Of a DNA stretch of 64,000 nucleotides, positions 36,988 through 45,603 are shown piece by piece. Where the stretch lies: positions 2,979,500-3,043,499 of the forward strand of contig NZ_CP036267.1 of the NCBI RefSeq assembly GCF_007744255.1, in the 5' to 3' direction. Below the pieces are notes generated by a model. It did no database searches. It was not told where the DNA came from and saw only the letters and a program-made list of their open reading frames with translations. Within the stretch, counting starts at the first letter, position 1. The number at the start of each line of letters is the position of its first letter. The DNA comes from Thalassoglobus polymorphus (GTDB taxonomy: Bacteria; Planctomycetota; Planctomycetia; Planctomycetales; Planctomycetaceae). The position numbers and the translations under genes are program-made.

Positions 36988-37088
36988 TTCGCCTCTCGCG
37001 CCCGATCATTCCGATTAGATAAAATGGAGAAAAACCAAATACAGGCTCAGAGGTTCCGCCAGCGGCTTAAAGCATTTCCATTGCTTCT

Positions 37089-37161
37089 CTTGTCCGCGAA
37101 GTGCGCGTCTCTCTCCTGAACACCACGAGGCAGATCCTGCAAACCAATTCGAAAGATGCTC
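37089..37161 (+). repeat. Family B repeat, partial
   Basis: CCGCGAAGTGCGCGTCTCTC, then CCACGAGGCAGATCCTGC and AAACCAATTCGAAAGATGCT align with the family B copy at 38377. The left end is missing or diverged. It lies between the convergent TPR and ferredoxin genes. Confidence 0.7.
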
Positions 37162-37214
37162 AAGAGACCAGTTGAGAAGTTGAGTTCGCAGAGGTTAAAT
37201 TTTGAGAGAAGTCC

Positions 37215-38243
37215 TCAGACTTCCAACGCATCCAAATCGTCCATAAGATTGTCGAGAGCATCCTTGGGACGATTTTCGCGGTTCACCTGGCGTTTCGGAA
37301 GACCAACTTCCATCCCCACGGCATCACGTCCATCTTTGACGAGTTCGGCATCCCGTTCAGCGACCGCTGTTTCAAGTGCGTCACCGGCTCCGCCTCCGAA
37401 GAGTTTGCTCAAATCGATCTTTAATCCGGCAACCTCACCATCTGCTCCTGCAATGGCGGGTGTCTTGTGTTGAGGAAAGATAATTGCGTTTTCGGGACAC
37501 ACACGGCTGCAAGCTGGGCATCCTTTCTTACAATTGTCTTGAGCTTCGACCAGAATCCGGTCAATCGAATCGACGCCATAGACTCCAAATAGACAGAAAT
37601 CGATGCACTCCATGCAGTTTGTACACCGGCTGTAGTCGATCACCGGATACCAACGCCGCTTCGGAGCCGAATCTTCTTGCGGAGAGGGAAGGATGACTTG
37701 CTCACCGTTGGTCGGTTGTGGAGCGAGGTAGCGTTTTAACTGGTCTGCATTCGGCTCACCGGTAATCCAGGAGAGCAGATCAACAGTCTCCTTCGCGTCT
37801 TCCTCAACGATTCGCTCAATTTCTTCTAAATAAGGTTCGGCGTCAGAGTGAACGCGCAAGTCGATGCAATAGATATGGCGATCAGGAACTTCGAGGGCTC
37901 CAATTGCATCTGGGTGGAGTTCCTCCGGTTTCTCTTCGTCATCATCATCTTCTTCGGAAGTAATGAGGCTGATACCTTCATGGCCACGTACATTTTGGCG
38001 ATCGAGAATCCAACGGGCTCCGCGCGGGTATAACCAAGAGAGAAATACCAGGTCCCCCGGGACTGATTTGAGGAACAGCATGCCTGTGTGATCAGCTGAC
38101 ATATCATACAGATGCGGCACCAATGAGACTTCAACATCCCCTTTGAGAAGAAGTTTCATCGCAATCTCCTCTTCGAGATTACGGTGCTTCGGGTTCTTGC
38201 TTTGACCCTGCGAGATGACAACAGTCAATTTTTTGGCAGACAT
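37215..38243 (-). CDS. Two-cluster ferredoxin-domain protein with unknown N-terminal domain
   Basis: A 342-residue cytoplasmic protein. Residues 1-110 form an alpha/beta domain I do not recognise ([42 protein letters not shown]), interrupted by a very acidic stretch ([14 protein letters not shown]). Around residues 200-255 are two [4Fe-4S] motifs: [12 protein letters not shown] with a following FGVYGVD, and [17 protein letters not shown], the second with an unusual spacing. The tail is charged and Asp-rich. It probably passes electrons to an unidentified oxidoreductase. No redox partner gene is adjacent. Confidence 0.82.
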   Translation of the reverse strand: MSAKKLTVVISQGQSKNPKHRNLEEEIAMKLLLKGDVEVSLVPHLYDMSADHTGMLFLKSVPGDLVFLSWLYPRGARWILDRQNVRGHEGISLITSEEDDDDEEKPEELHPDAIGALEVPDRHIYCIDLRVHSDAEPYLEEIERIVEEDAKETVDLLSWITGEPNADQLKRYLAPQPTNGEQVILPSPQEDSAPKRRWYPVIDYSRCTNCMECIDFCLFGVYGVDSIDRILVEAQDNCKKGCPACSRVCPENAIIFPQHKTPAIAGADGEVAGLKIDLSKLFGGGAGDALETAVAERDAELVKDGRDAVGMEVGLPKRQVNRENRPKDALDNLMDDLDALEV

Positions 38244-38376
38244 AGATCTTATTCAAGTCGAAATGAGCTGCGGGTAGGAAAGTGTTTGCGGTGGGTCAAC
38301 CATCCCATTCTACTGTCAGACTTGAAAGGACACGTCGCAACAGGAAGTTTGCAGGATGTCGACCAAGTTGATTGAA

Positions 38377-38479
38377 CTAGAGCAGTTTGCTCCACCGTGT
38401 GTCCGTGAAGAACGCATTTCTCTAGTAAAAATTCTGTTCGCCACGAGGCAGATCCTGCAAACCGATTCGAAGGATGCCC
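38377..38479 (+). repeat. Family B repeat, full-length reference copy
   Basis: A 103-bp element starting CTAGAGCAGTTTGCTCTACC-like (38377) and containing GTCCGTGAAGAACGCATTTC, TTCGCCACGAGGCAGATCCT and GCAAACCGATTCGAAGGATG. GAGCAGTTTGCTC is itself a small hairpin. It abuts family A directly on its right. Confidence 0.8.
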
Positions 38480-38561
38480 TGGAACCGGTCCGTAAACCTC
38501 TGGGATAGCTGCTTTTCTCAATGATTGAGAGAGCAATTTCAAGTTTCAGGATCAGTTCTAA
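38480..38561 (+). repeat. Family A dispersed repeat, directly after family B
   Basis: TGGAACCGGTCCGTAAACCT at the left, GCTTTTCTCAATGATTGAGA in the centre and TTTCAGGATCAGTTCTAA at the right match family A. No spacer separates it from the preceding B unit. Confidence 0.85.
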
Positions 38562-38630
38562 TAGTTTACCCGCAGAGGACCACGACTCTCAAGGCTGTCC
38601 TGTTTCGACATCGGTTGGGCGAAGCTTCTG

Positions 38631-39086
38631 CTAACCCTCGTTGACTTGTCCTTTAATGACTCTTTGTGTTTCGTCCCATTTGGTGTCCAGAAAATCAACG
38701 TACTCCTGTGGAGTCATGAATTTCATCTCGGTTTCGAACTGATACAGCCATCCGCTCCCATATCCATCAGTGTTGATCGCAGAAGGATCGTCCAGCAACT
38801 GCTCGTTGAAATCAAGTATTTTTCCGCCGCCGGGTGGATACAGCGAGGAGACAGCTTTCGAACTTTCGACCTCCCCAATTTCCTGTTTTTGTTTCACAAC
38901 TGTATAGGGGTCAACTGTCCATTCAAGAAAGTAGATATCCTGCAAAAGCCGAACAGAGTACGCAGTGAACCCAATCTGAAATCCCCCCGGGCCTTCTTGT
39001 GCCCACATATGGTTTTCACAGTAGGCTCGATCAGTTGGAATTCGGGCTTCGTAACTGCCCATCATAAAGATGAGATTGTCGGACAT
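38631..39086 (-). CDS. Stand-alone GcvH-like lipoyl-domain protein
   Basis: A 151-residue cytoplasmic protein that follows glycine cleavage H protein order: CENHMWAQ (cf. TxEHEW), GFQIGFTAYSVRLLQDIYFLEW, then GEVESSKAVSSLYPPGGGKI, where K77 matches the lipoylated lysine of ESVKA, and DDPSAINTDGYGSGWLYQF. A normal H protein is about 125-130 residues; this one has a short N-terminal addition (FMMGSYEARIPTDRAY). The ATG at 39086 has AGGAAGAG upstream. No gcvT, gcvP or lipoyl ligase gene is adjacent, so a role outside glycine cleavage is possible. Confidence 0.8.
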   Translation of the reverse strand: MSDNLIFMMGSYEARIPTDRAYCENHMWAQEGPGGFQIGFTAYSVRLLQDIYFLEWTVDPYTVVKQKQEIGEVESSKAVSSLYPPGGGKILDFNEQLLDDPSAINTDGYGSGWLYQFETEMKFMTPQEYVDFLDTKWDETQRVIKGQVNEG

Positions 39087-39164
39087 GAATGTCTCTTCCT
39101 GTAAGATATAATCACCGTACATGCAGACAGTAGAAAAACTGACACCACAAGATGCAAGCAGCAC

Positions 39165-39496
39165 GTGACAGCGAAGGTTCTTTATGAACTTCTCTAGCTG
39201 ACACTCTCCGTGTGAGCAAGCCTGATGACCGTCGCAGGCGTGGAATTGGGCCTACAAGAAATGCACATCTCGACGAAAATCACTTCTCAAAACGAATTTC
39301 TCTCCGAATCAACCGAAATCTCGCAAGAGAGCAAGCTCAATGCTTGCCTTTCAATCACTGATCCTCGAAGACTGATCGTCTTAAAGAAGTGCAAGATATT
39401 CACTCCTAACGCTCGGGGAAGTGAACTGCATTCCCATTGCGACGAAGATCCGTACGAGCATTCACACGACCAACATCCGAAGTTTCCCCCTTTTTT
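39165..39496. other. Intergenic stretch without a supported gene
   Basis: The left part of the 39087-39657 gap, before the family B copy. Short open frames are present on both strands, but none has a ribosome site or recognisable family. Confidence 0.4.
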
Positions 39497-39599
39497 GAGC
39501 ATCTTTCGAATTGGTGTACAGGTTCTGCCTCGTGGAGAACAGCAATTTTATTGATGAAATGCGTTCTTCACGGGCAGACGATAGAGCAAACTACTCTAG
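39497..39599 (-). repeat. Family B repeat, near full length, reverse orientation
   Basis: Read on the minus strand it begins CTAGAGTAGTTTGCTCTATC, continues CCGTGAAGAACGCATTTC and CTCCACGAGGCAGAACCTG, and ends CCAATTCGAAAGATGCTC, matching the 38377 copy end to end. Confidence 0.8.
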
Positions 39600-39657
39600 A
39601 CGTTGGTCATGTGAAGAATCTCGTAGCGAAGCTCAATCGCGTGATTACCGTCCGGCT

Positions 39658-40464
39658 CTATTCGGGCAAGACCTCGAGTGTTGCGGAGTAGGTCAGGTAG
39701 CGAACTTTTGCCTGAGGCAGTGATGTTTTTTCATCCCGAGAGGATGTGGAGAGCCAGTACATGCCGGGCTTATCCCAGTTCACCGTGAATTCTCCTTGAG
39801 CATTCGTTTTCACATTGACCTCTTCCAGATTGTTGCGATAGCGAGTCCCTCCACGGACCACGGCGATTTCCAATCCGGCTTGTGGCTGACCATTCAGCAA
39901 CATTTTAAACGTTGCTTTCTCGCCGACGTAAAGATCATTGGGGTGAGTCACAGGAATCATCTCCAGACCATCACCGGTCGGTTTGACGGCGTCAGTCGAT
40001 GGATTATTTTTGGTAACAAAAGTCTCCAGCCGACCGAGGCTTTGAGAAACTTTAACCCCCTCTGCATCAGTCGGGACTTCTTTTTCCATTTCTTCAGCTA
40101 AACCACGCCAGTACTTCTGTTCCTCTCCCTCTTTCCAGGATGCGAAGACAAATTTGGTCATGAGGGCGATTCGATAAGTGCCGTCCTGCTCCAATTCCAA
40201 ATCGAAGACACTGCGGTATTTCCCCATTGATTGATTGACAGCTTCCGCTTTCGTTCCATCGGGCGAGACAATCTCAAGGAACTGAAGTGGCAAAGGAATA
40301 TGGTTGAAATAAAACAGGTCATTCGATGCACAGGCATCGACCGTCACCCAGGCATTATCCCCAGAGAACTGCGTTTGAGACGGAAGCACCCAGAGTTTGT
40401 GCGCGTAACTTGAGTTCCCCAATAAAGCAATCAGCACAGCGACTGTAACGATTCTTAGCGACAT
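39658..40464 (-). CDS. DUF4198 periplasmic protein
   Basis: A 268-residue exported protein: signal peptide ending SSYA, then the DUF4198 start HKLWVLPSQTQFSGDNAWVTVD, an AxxVFN-like core and a C-terminal Ig-like stretch (DLYVGEKATFKMLLNGQPQAGLEIAVVRGG, GEFTVNWDKPGMYWLSTS). DUF4198 proteins are periplasmic and have been linked to nickel/cobalt uptake. It is the second gene after DUF2271 (35-bp gap). A metal-uptake role fits the nearby PepSY and esterase genes but is inference. Confidence 0.85.
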   Translation of the reverse strand: MSLRIVTVAVLIALLGNSSYAHKLWVLPSQTQFSGDNAWVTVDACASNDLFYFNHIPLPLQFLEIVSPDGTKAEAVNQSMGKYRSVFDLELEQDGTYRIALMTKFVFASWKEGEEQKYWRGLAEEMEKEVPTDAEGVKVSQSLGRLETFVTKNNPSTDAVKPTGDGLEMIPVTHPNDLYVGEKATFKMLLNGQPQAGLEIAVVRGGTRYRNNLEEVNVKTNAQGEFTVNWDKPGMYWLSTSSRDEKTSLPQAKVRYLTYSATLEVLPE

Positions 40465-40499
40465 TTCTTTTTCTCTCTAATCTCTGTTTTGCTCGACGC

Positions 40500-41102
40500 T
40501 TATTGGACGCCAGGCGGAGTGATTTGAATGGAAACTTGCCCTAACTCTGTCTTCCCGGAGAGTTGAACTTGTTCAGATTTTTTTGGAGGCCATGAAAAAG
40601 GAACTCGAACCAGTTCACGTCCCCCAACTTCCCGGGCAGCCTCCACAACAATGTTGTATTTTCCCGGCTTAAGTTCGCTTAAATCTTTGTTGGTCAAGCG
40701 AATGAGGTGTTTCCCCACACCACGAGTCGCCCCCGAAACAGCGTCAACGGACGAGTCCATTTTTCGACCGCCGCGACGCCACCATTGCCGCATGTCGGGA
40801 AGCCATTTTTCACCGTGACCTTCTGCATTCGCTCCCTGCTGATACCAGACGGAAACATGTTTGACCAACTTCCGTGAACCATCTTCAATCCATACTGCGA
40901 CGTAAGGTCGGTGATACTCGCGAACTTTCAAACGAGGGAGTTCAACTGTCACCAACAAAGGAACGGACTCTTTTGAACTTGCATCGTTGAGAGGAGGTGG
41001 AGCCCCCAGCAAACTCAAGGTCGTCACGCAGGTGAACAGAACTAAGCAAGGAACTGGAACAATCCACTTCTGTCTGATCAACACGTCTGATTGCTTTGTC
41101 AT
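40500..41102 (-). CDS. DUF2271 exported protein
   Basis: A 200-residue protein with an N-terminal hydrophobic export segment (VPVPCLVLFTCVTTLSLLGAP) and a DUF2271 domain: RPYVAVWIEDGSRKLVKHVSVWYQ, KWLPDMRQWWR, VDAVSGATRGVGKH, and LKPGKYNIVVEAAREVGG. The family is commonly encoded with PepSY-type and DUF4198 genes. An operon with the DUF4198 gene downstream is likely. Function unknown. Confidence 0.85.
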   Translation of the reverse strand: MTKQSDVLIRQKWIVPVPCLVLFTCVTTLSLLGAPPPLNDASSKESVPLLVTVELPRLKVREYHRPYVAVWIEDGSRKLVKHVSVWYQQGANAEGHGEKWLPDMRQWWRRGGRKMDSSVDAVSGATRGVGKHLIRLTNKDLSELKPGKYNIVVEAAREVGGRELVRVPFSWPPKKSEQVQLSGKTELGQVSIQITPPGVQ

Positions 41103-41156
41103 AGTTACACTTAAAAGAAACTTATGGAGTTAAACAGGTAATCAGCTTCGTCTCTC

Positions 41157-41236
41157 TGGAGCCAGATCGAAAACTTGCGAACGGTCACTTTCCTCAGCCT
41201 TTCAGCGAGCAAACTCAGGTTTCAGGACCAGTTCCA
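41157..41236 (+). repeat. Family A dispersed repeat, diverged copy
   Basis: GGAGCCAGATCGAAAACTTG at the left and AAACTCAGGTTTCAGGACCA with GTTCCAA at the right align with family A, with several substitutions. It lies between DUF2271 and the small lipoprotein gene. Confidence 0.6.
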
Positions 41237-41248
41237 ATCAGCCAGGGA

Positions 41249-41578
41249 TCAATAGGTGAATTTGCCCTTTCCTTTTTTCCCTTTCGAATTTTGCCAGGAA
41301 TAGTTAATGACTCCTGGCTCTTGTTCGACTGTGATCGTGTACTCAGCACCTTGAGAATTGGTTCCCTTGGCGGTATAGCCCCCATTCTCTGTCGGGGTCA
41401 GGTCAAGTGAGGTCAACTTCAGTTCATCTGTAATGAAAAACCGAATTTGATTTTCATTGCCGACACCAGCGGCAGCAGCTTCCGCTTCTGCCTCAGTTAA
41501 CTCCCTCTTCCCTCCTGAGTCGCCGCCACAGCCATAGATCAAAGGGATGATGATCAACAGGTAATACATTTTACGCAT
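41249..41578 (-). CDS. Small lipoprotein, unknown function
   Basis: A 109-residue protein with a lipoprotein signal MRKMYYLLIIIPLIYGCGG, a charged Ala/Glu stretch (ELTEAEAEAAAAGVG) and a beta-rich C-terminus (GGYTAKGTNSQGAEYTITVEQEPGVINYSW). The ATG at 41578 follows CAGGAAATTCG, so the in-frame extension to 41680 is unlikely. Small lipoproteins like this are often found next to DUF1559 genes in planctomycetes, which is the case here. Confidence 0.8.
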   Translation of the reverse strand: MRKMYYLLIIIPLIYGCGGDSGGKRELTEAEAEAAAAGVGNENQIRFFITDELKLTSLDLTPTENGGYTAKGTNSQGAEYTITVEQEPGVINYSWQNSKGKKGKGKFTY

Positions 41579-41673
41579 CGAATTTCCTGATACTTCGTCA
41601 AAGTGTTCGCTTGAGAATTCGTTAATGTTCCAGGTTCGATTCTGTACGAATGAACCGGGATTGGATTCGCCAT

Positions 41674-41693
41674 AGAGCATCTTTCAAATTGGT
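41674..41693 (-). repeat. Family B 3'-end fragment
   Basis: The minus strand reads CCAATTTGAAAGATGCTC, the same as the end of family B copies at 37089 and 39497. Only about 20 bp remain. Confidence 0.4.
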
Positions 41694-41779
41694 CTTCGGT
41701 TTCGAGATAGCCCCGGGGGGAAGAAAACTCCCCCCCCCAAGACGCAGCGATATGACAGCAGACCAATCGTGAAATCTCT

Positions 41780-42772
41780 CTAGAATGGCGACTCGACTTC
41801 TCCACCCTGTCTCGTCCAGGCCCCTCGATACACATTGAGATCGACCGAATCACTAATGAAGTGCACGCTGCCATCCATAAACAGGAACTGAGCACCTCCA
41901 GTGTGGTAACTTCGTGCAGCAGTCAGCTTGGACGATCCACTCACTGCATCAGGAATCTCACTATTCGGTGTCAGAAAGCCATTCATGACTGGACCAAATG
42001 GGACGACGCCTCTCATCCAGGAAATCAAACGAGATCCATCGGTGTTGGTATAGGGGCCGGGTGCTGCGACTTCTGTATACCCGCCTGTCATACGATAGAG
42101 TCTGGGATCGTTTTCGGTCCCACTCGCTGCAACCCCCGGACCACGTGTCGATTCAGCGAATGCGATCGTATTAGAGGTTCCATCAACGCAGTCACGAATT
42201 TTTGTTTTCGACGAACACCAGAACAAACCGTTTCCAGGATAAATGGGGTGGATCTGGCTGGTGGTTGTTTCGGTACCGTCACTCTGATTTGCTGCATAAT
42301 TGCAGCCTGCATACTCAAAGGTGTTTTGAATAGGATCAATTGAGACCGCAGGTGCAGGGTCACTGGGGCAGAGGAACATGGGAATGACCGTCCGCGCCAC
42401 AGGAATCATCTCATTGGGGAGGGGCTCAATTGCGGGATGTCCCAAGTGAAGATTCCAGTCAATCAGACTTTGAAGATTTGCCTGATCTATGTAAGGCAAG
42501 AGTCGTGCGAGCGGAGAGAAATCATCCGGATAGCCTGCCGGCAAACTGTTTCCTGCACTGGGAAGTACTTCACCGTAGGTACTCATATAACTATGAAGCG
42601 CCAGCCCGATCTGTTTGAGGTTATTTTTACACTGCGTGCGGCGAGCAGCTTCGCGAGCCTGTTGAACAGCAGGGAGCAGGAGGGCAACCAGAATCGCAAT
42701 AATTGCAATCACAACAAGCAGTTCGATAAGCGTGAAGCCTCGTTGTCTCTTGCGGACGTTGAGGGAAAACAT
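41780..42772 (-). CDS. DUF1559 prepilin-like (pseudopilin) protein
   Basis: A 330-residue protein with a type IV prepilin leader: MFSLNVRKRQRG then FTLIELLVVIAIIAILVALLLP, cleaved before F13, with the conserved E17. The DUF1559 body follows (QQAREAARRTQCKNNLKQIGLALHSY, MFLCPSDP) and ends with the family's FLFMDGSVHFISDSVD C-terminal signature. These are expanded in planctomycetes and are probably minor pseudopilins or surface proteins. The ATG at 42772 has GGAG eight bases upstream. Confidence 0.95.
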   Translation of the reverse strand: MFSLNVRKRQRGFTLIELLVVIAIIAILVALLLPAVQQAREAARRTQCKNNLKQIGLALHSYMSTYGEVLPSAGNSLPAGYPDDFSPLARLLPYIDQANLQSLIDWNLHLGHPAIEPLPNEMIPVARTVIPMFLCPSDPAPAVSIDPIQNTFEYAGCNYAANQSDGTETTTSQIHPIYPGNGLFWCSSKTKIRDCVDGTSNTIAFAESTRGPGVAASGTENDPRLYRMTGGYTEVAAPGPYTNTDGSRLISWMRGVVPFGPVMNGFLTPNSEIPDAVSGSSKLTAARSYHTGGAQFLFMDGSVHFISDSVDLNVYRGAWTRQGGEVESPF

Positions 42773-42890
42773 GGTCAATACTCCAAAAGTTAAAGTAAAA
42801 GGATTCTGCTTATCCGGATCGCTGGCTAACGAACAAATTCAATGACGTGTGGCTGGCAGGAGTTGCAAGTTCGTAAATTTCTGTTTTTGA

Positions 42891-42973
42891 TTCGAACCAT
42901 TCCGAAAACCTCTGGAAGAGCCGCATTCCTCAACATTTGAGAGTGCGATTTCAATTTTCAGAATCAGTTCTAA
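42891..42973 (+). repeat. Family A dispersed repeat
   Basis: TTCGAACCATTCCGAAAACC at the left, CATTCCTCAACATTTGAGAG in the centre and TTTTCAGAATCAGTTCTAA at the right. It lies upstream of DUF1559 in the 42773-43327 gap, which otherwise has no supported gene. Confidence 0.8.
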
Positions 42974-43327
42974 ATAAGTCGCCTCGCGCTCAATCTAATT
43001 TTGCGAGAGGAAACTTTGAGACGGTGATCTCCAAAGCCGTGCGTTGGAATGCCGACGCCTGACGATGGAACAAAGGGAACAAAACAACGAGACGGCCCAA
43101 GGACTTTTCTCAGCGATTGATCGCTTGGACAGTTTCGACGTAATCAAATCTCGATCGAGCCGTTGCTCCGCAATCGAGTCGCCTCTCCGATCCTTTAGGT
43201 TCATCAACGAGCCCGTCAGCAACTGAGACTCAGTATCAGATTGTGACATTTCAAAGACCTGCGATCAGGAGGGAAAAGTGTGGCTAAAAAAGGAAGGCGG
43301 GCAGCTGCGTAAAGGTTGAAAACAGTC

Positions 43328-44302
43328 TTATTCGGCGGAGGTGTTTAACACGAACCGAAGCGATTCTATTAAAGCGAATGGAACCACCGAGCCGTGATCT
43401 TCACCAGGAAATTCGCGATAGCTGAAAGTGAATTGCTCCGCTTCCAGACTTGCGAGCCGCTCCGCGAAATCTTTTGTATTGCCGAAAGTTTTCTTCGCAG
43501 CGGTGGGAGCGAGTAAAGCAGCCGGTCCACCATCTTCAGTCAACTCAAGCTCGCCGAGAGTAATGAGCAGTCGTTTACGAGAATCGAACTCTACGACACT
43601 GGTGGAAAATTGTTTTTCGGCTTTCAAAGTTGCGTAATCGTTCCACCACACAGAGGGACTGGCAGCGATATAATTTTGAAAGGCATCTGGTCGACTGAAC
43701 AGCGTATGTAATACGAATAATCCTCCAAACGAATGCCCATAAATCGCTTGGCGAGACCTGTCAATCCGAACGCGACTCTCGATGTGAGGTTTTAATTCGC
43801 CCTGAATGAAATCCAGAAATTCATCCGCTCCTCCGGACTTCGGCCACTCTCGACCTCCAGGTCGACGAGGAAGATTCTCTGGTAACGCTGGAGTGGTTAG
43901 ATCGTAGGTTCGCCTCTTGAAATCGTAAGGGCCTTCAGTTGGATATCCGATTCCAACCAGCACGACTGGCGTCGACTTCAGACCTGCTCGACCACGTGAT
44001 TGATGTCGTTGAGCTTCCACCAAAGTCCCAAAGTTTGCGTTCGCATCCAACACATACAACACAGAATAGCCATCAACCGATGCTGGACCTTTGGGCTCGG
44101 AAATGAAAATCCGATAGACACTTCCTCGCCGGGACGTGAAGTCAAACACTTCGGTCTGAGCCAATGTGAACTCCCCGAGCGAATGGACATCTGCTTGAGT
44201 CACTGCCGGCGGCTCAGATCCGTACGAAAGATTCACTGAAAACAAGACGAGAAACATGCTCATCCTGCATTTGCTCAAACAATTTTCTAAGTGACAATTC
44301 AT
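43328..44302 (-). CDS. Secreted alpha/beta-hydrolase esterase (Fes/BesA-like)
   Basis: A 324-residue exported esterase of the Fes/IroE/BesA group that hydrolyses siderophore or other esters. The body shows GYSVLYVLDANANFGTLVE, the nucleophile elbow IYGHSFGGLFVL, an ASPSVWWND oxyanion/Asp region and FPGEDHGSVVP with the catalytic histidine. A signal peptide (KCRMSMFLVLFSVNLSYGS) follows from the start at 44302; starts at 44263/44257 lack positive residues, and the 44419 start runs through a family B-like fragment. Near the PepSY gene, an iron-siderophore role is plausible. Confidence 0.85.
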   Translation of the reverse strand: MNCHLENCLSKCRMSMFLVLFSVNLSYGSEPPAVTQADVHSLGEFTLAQTEVFDFTSRRGSVYRIFISEPKGPASVDGYSVLYVLDANANFGTLVEAQRHQSRGRAGLKSTPVVLVGIGYPTEGPYDFKRRTYDLTTPALPENLPRRPGGREWPKSGGADEFLDFIQGELKPHIESRVRIDRSRQAIYGHSFGGLFVLHTLFSRPDAFQNYIAASPSVWWNDYATLKAEKQFSTSVVEFDSRKRLLITLGELELTEDGGPAALLAPTAAKKTFGNTKDFAERLASLEAEQFTFSYREFPGEDHGSVVPFALIESLRFVLNTSAE

Positions 44303-44384
44303 CTTTATTACATTGAAACACACGATGGAAGCAGCCTCCCAACGTGCAAGTAGGAAATCATCCAGAACACTTCCGTGCCTATTG

Positions 44385-44410
44385 CGTCCGTGAAGAGTAC
44401 ATTCCATATA
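44385..44410 (-). repeat. Possible family B remnant
   Basis: GCGTCCGTGAAGAGTACATT resembles the GTCCGTGAAGAACGCATTT core of family B. Too short to be certain. The remaining 44303-44853 gap has no supported gene. Confidence 0.3.
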
Positions 44411-44853
44411 ATGAATCACCCTTGTTCACGTGACAGGTTGTGTACGCATTTTCAAAGCTGATCAAAAGGAAGTCATCAACGCATTTTCTGTACCGGAAAA
44501 ACAACATCAAACCACCAGCATCAGTATTTTTTGTCATTCAATGTTTTTGAATTGACGTTCGCATTCAACCTCTTGAGGAACAACAAATTGCTGGTAAACC
44601 GCCTTCGACACGGACAGATATGCAAACCAGGCTGTTCGAAAATCAGGTGACGAAGAGTTCGTCACCAATGGCGAATTTCTCGCCTGACCGAATCTTTCCG
44701 ACTCTGCATACGAGTCACTCTCCTCTTAACTTTCGACACCGCTTATTTCGCTCCCAGTCATTTCGCTTCCAGACAATGCGAATGAAGTCGATGCCTCTCA
44801 CAAGACTGAATTTCATTCAACCGATTGACTGTTCAGTGCGCGAGGCTCCTTTC

Positions 44854-45567
44854 TTATGGCACCCAAATCGCCCAGGCAGCGATCAGGACAATGGCCCCCA
44901 CGACAGCTGTGACAATGCCAGACATTCGACGACGACGAACGTAAAACAGTAAGCCGAATCCAGACAGCGAAAGCAGCATCGTGACGATAGCGGAGATATC
45001 GATCACCCAACTCCATTCGCGCCCGGTGTCTCGTCCTTTGTGCAGGTCATTCATGATGGCCATGATCCCGCTGGAAGTCTCAGTCAACATGTACTCACCA
45101 TTTCCGTGATCAAGAAAAACATCAGCGGCGTACCCTGGACCTTTGTAGACGACCATGCATTCAAACTCATCAACATCAAATTCCGAAACTTTCCCCTTCA
45201 GTCGATGCTCCGCCCTCAGCCATTCACTGATCGCCAACTTGTCGACTGTGACCTCGATTTCTTCGCCATCTTCGACCTCAGTGTTCATGCTGAGCCCAAT
45301 GACCTCTTCAGGAACTGTTCCCTGAAAATCTTGAATCTGCTGCTCGCTCGCACCAAACCAGGTGGGGTGATTGAGCGTAATCCCTGTGAATGCGAAGAAC
45401 ATCAACGTCGCAAAACCGAGCATGGAGATGTAGATATGCACCCAGCGAAATGCCGCCGCACTCTTCGCGTACCAGCTACGTTTTCGAGCAGGTCTCGGCC
45501 CCCGTCGCTCCGGCAATGGATCAGCCGGCGCCTTCGCCGAAACAGTATGAGGTTCTTCAGTCTGCAT
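44854..45567 (-). CDS. PepSY-associated transmembrane protein
   Basis: A 237-residue inner-membrane protein. The order is a proline/charged N-terminus, helix 1 (WVHIYISMLGFATLMFFAFTGITL) with the PepSY-TM phrase FTGITLNHP, a periplasmic domain of about 105 residues (GYAADVFLDHGNGEYMLTETSSG), the NDLHKGRDTG loop, then two C-terminal helices with LSLSGFGLLFYVRRRR. This is the form of the PepSY-TM proteins linked to iron-siderophore reduction. The start at 45567 (MQTEEPHTV) is preferred over 45603. Co-oriented with the esterase, DUF2271 and DUF4198 genes, though not close enough to be one operon. Confidence 0.87.
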   Translation of the reverse strand: MQTEEPHTVSAKAPADPLPERRGPRPARKRSWYAKSAAAFRWVHIYISMLGFATLMFFAFTGITLNHPTWFGASEQQIQDFQGTVPEEVIGLSMNTEVEDGEEIEVTVDKLAISEWLRAEHRLKGKVSEFDVDEFECMVVYKGPGYAADVFLDHGNGEYMLTETSSGIMAIMNDLHKGRDTGREWSWVIDISAIVTMLLSLSGFGLLFYVRRRRMSGIVTAVVGAIVLIAAWAIWVP

Positions 45568-45603
45568 ATCTTGAAAATGTTGAAAGTCGCTCGTGACCCA
45601 CAA

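Noticed and set aside
38249-39691. Similar short peptides (with a GSASWRTE/CVLHGQT phrase) at 38249-38542, 39437-39691 and 45622-45879
   Set aside because: The similarity comes from reading through family B repeats in different frames; no ribosome site or codon signal supports real proteins.
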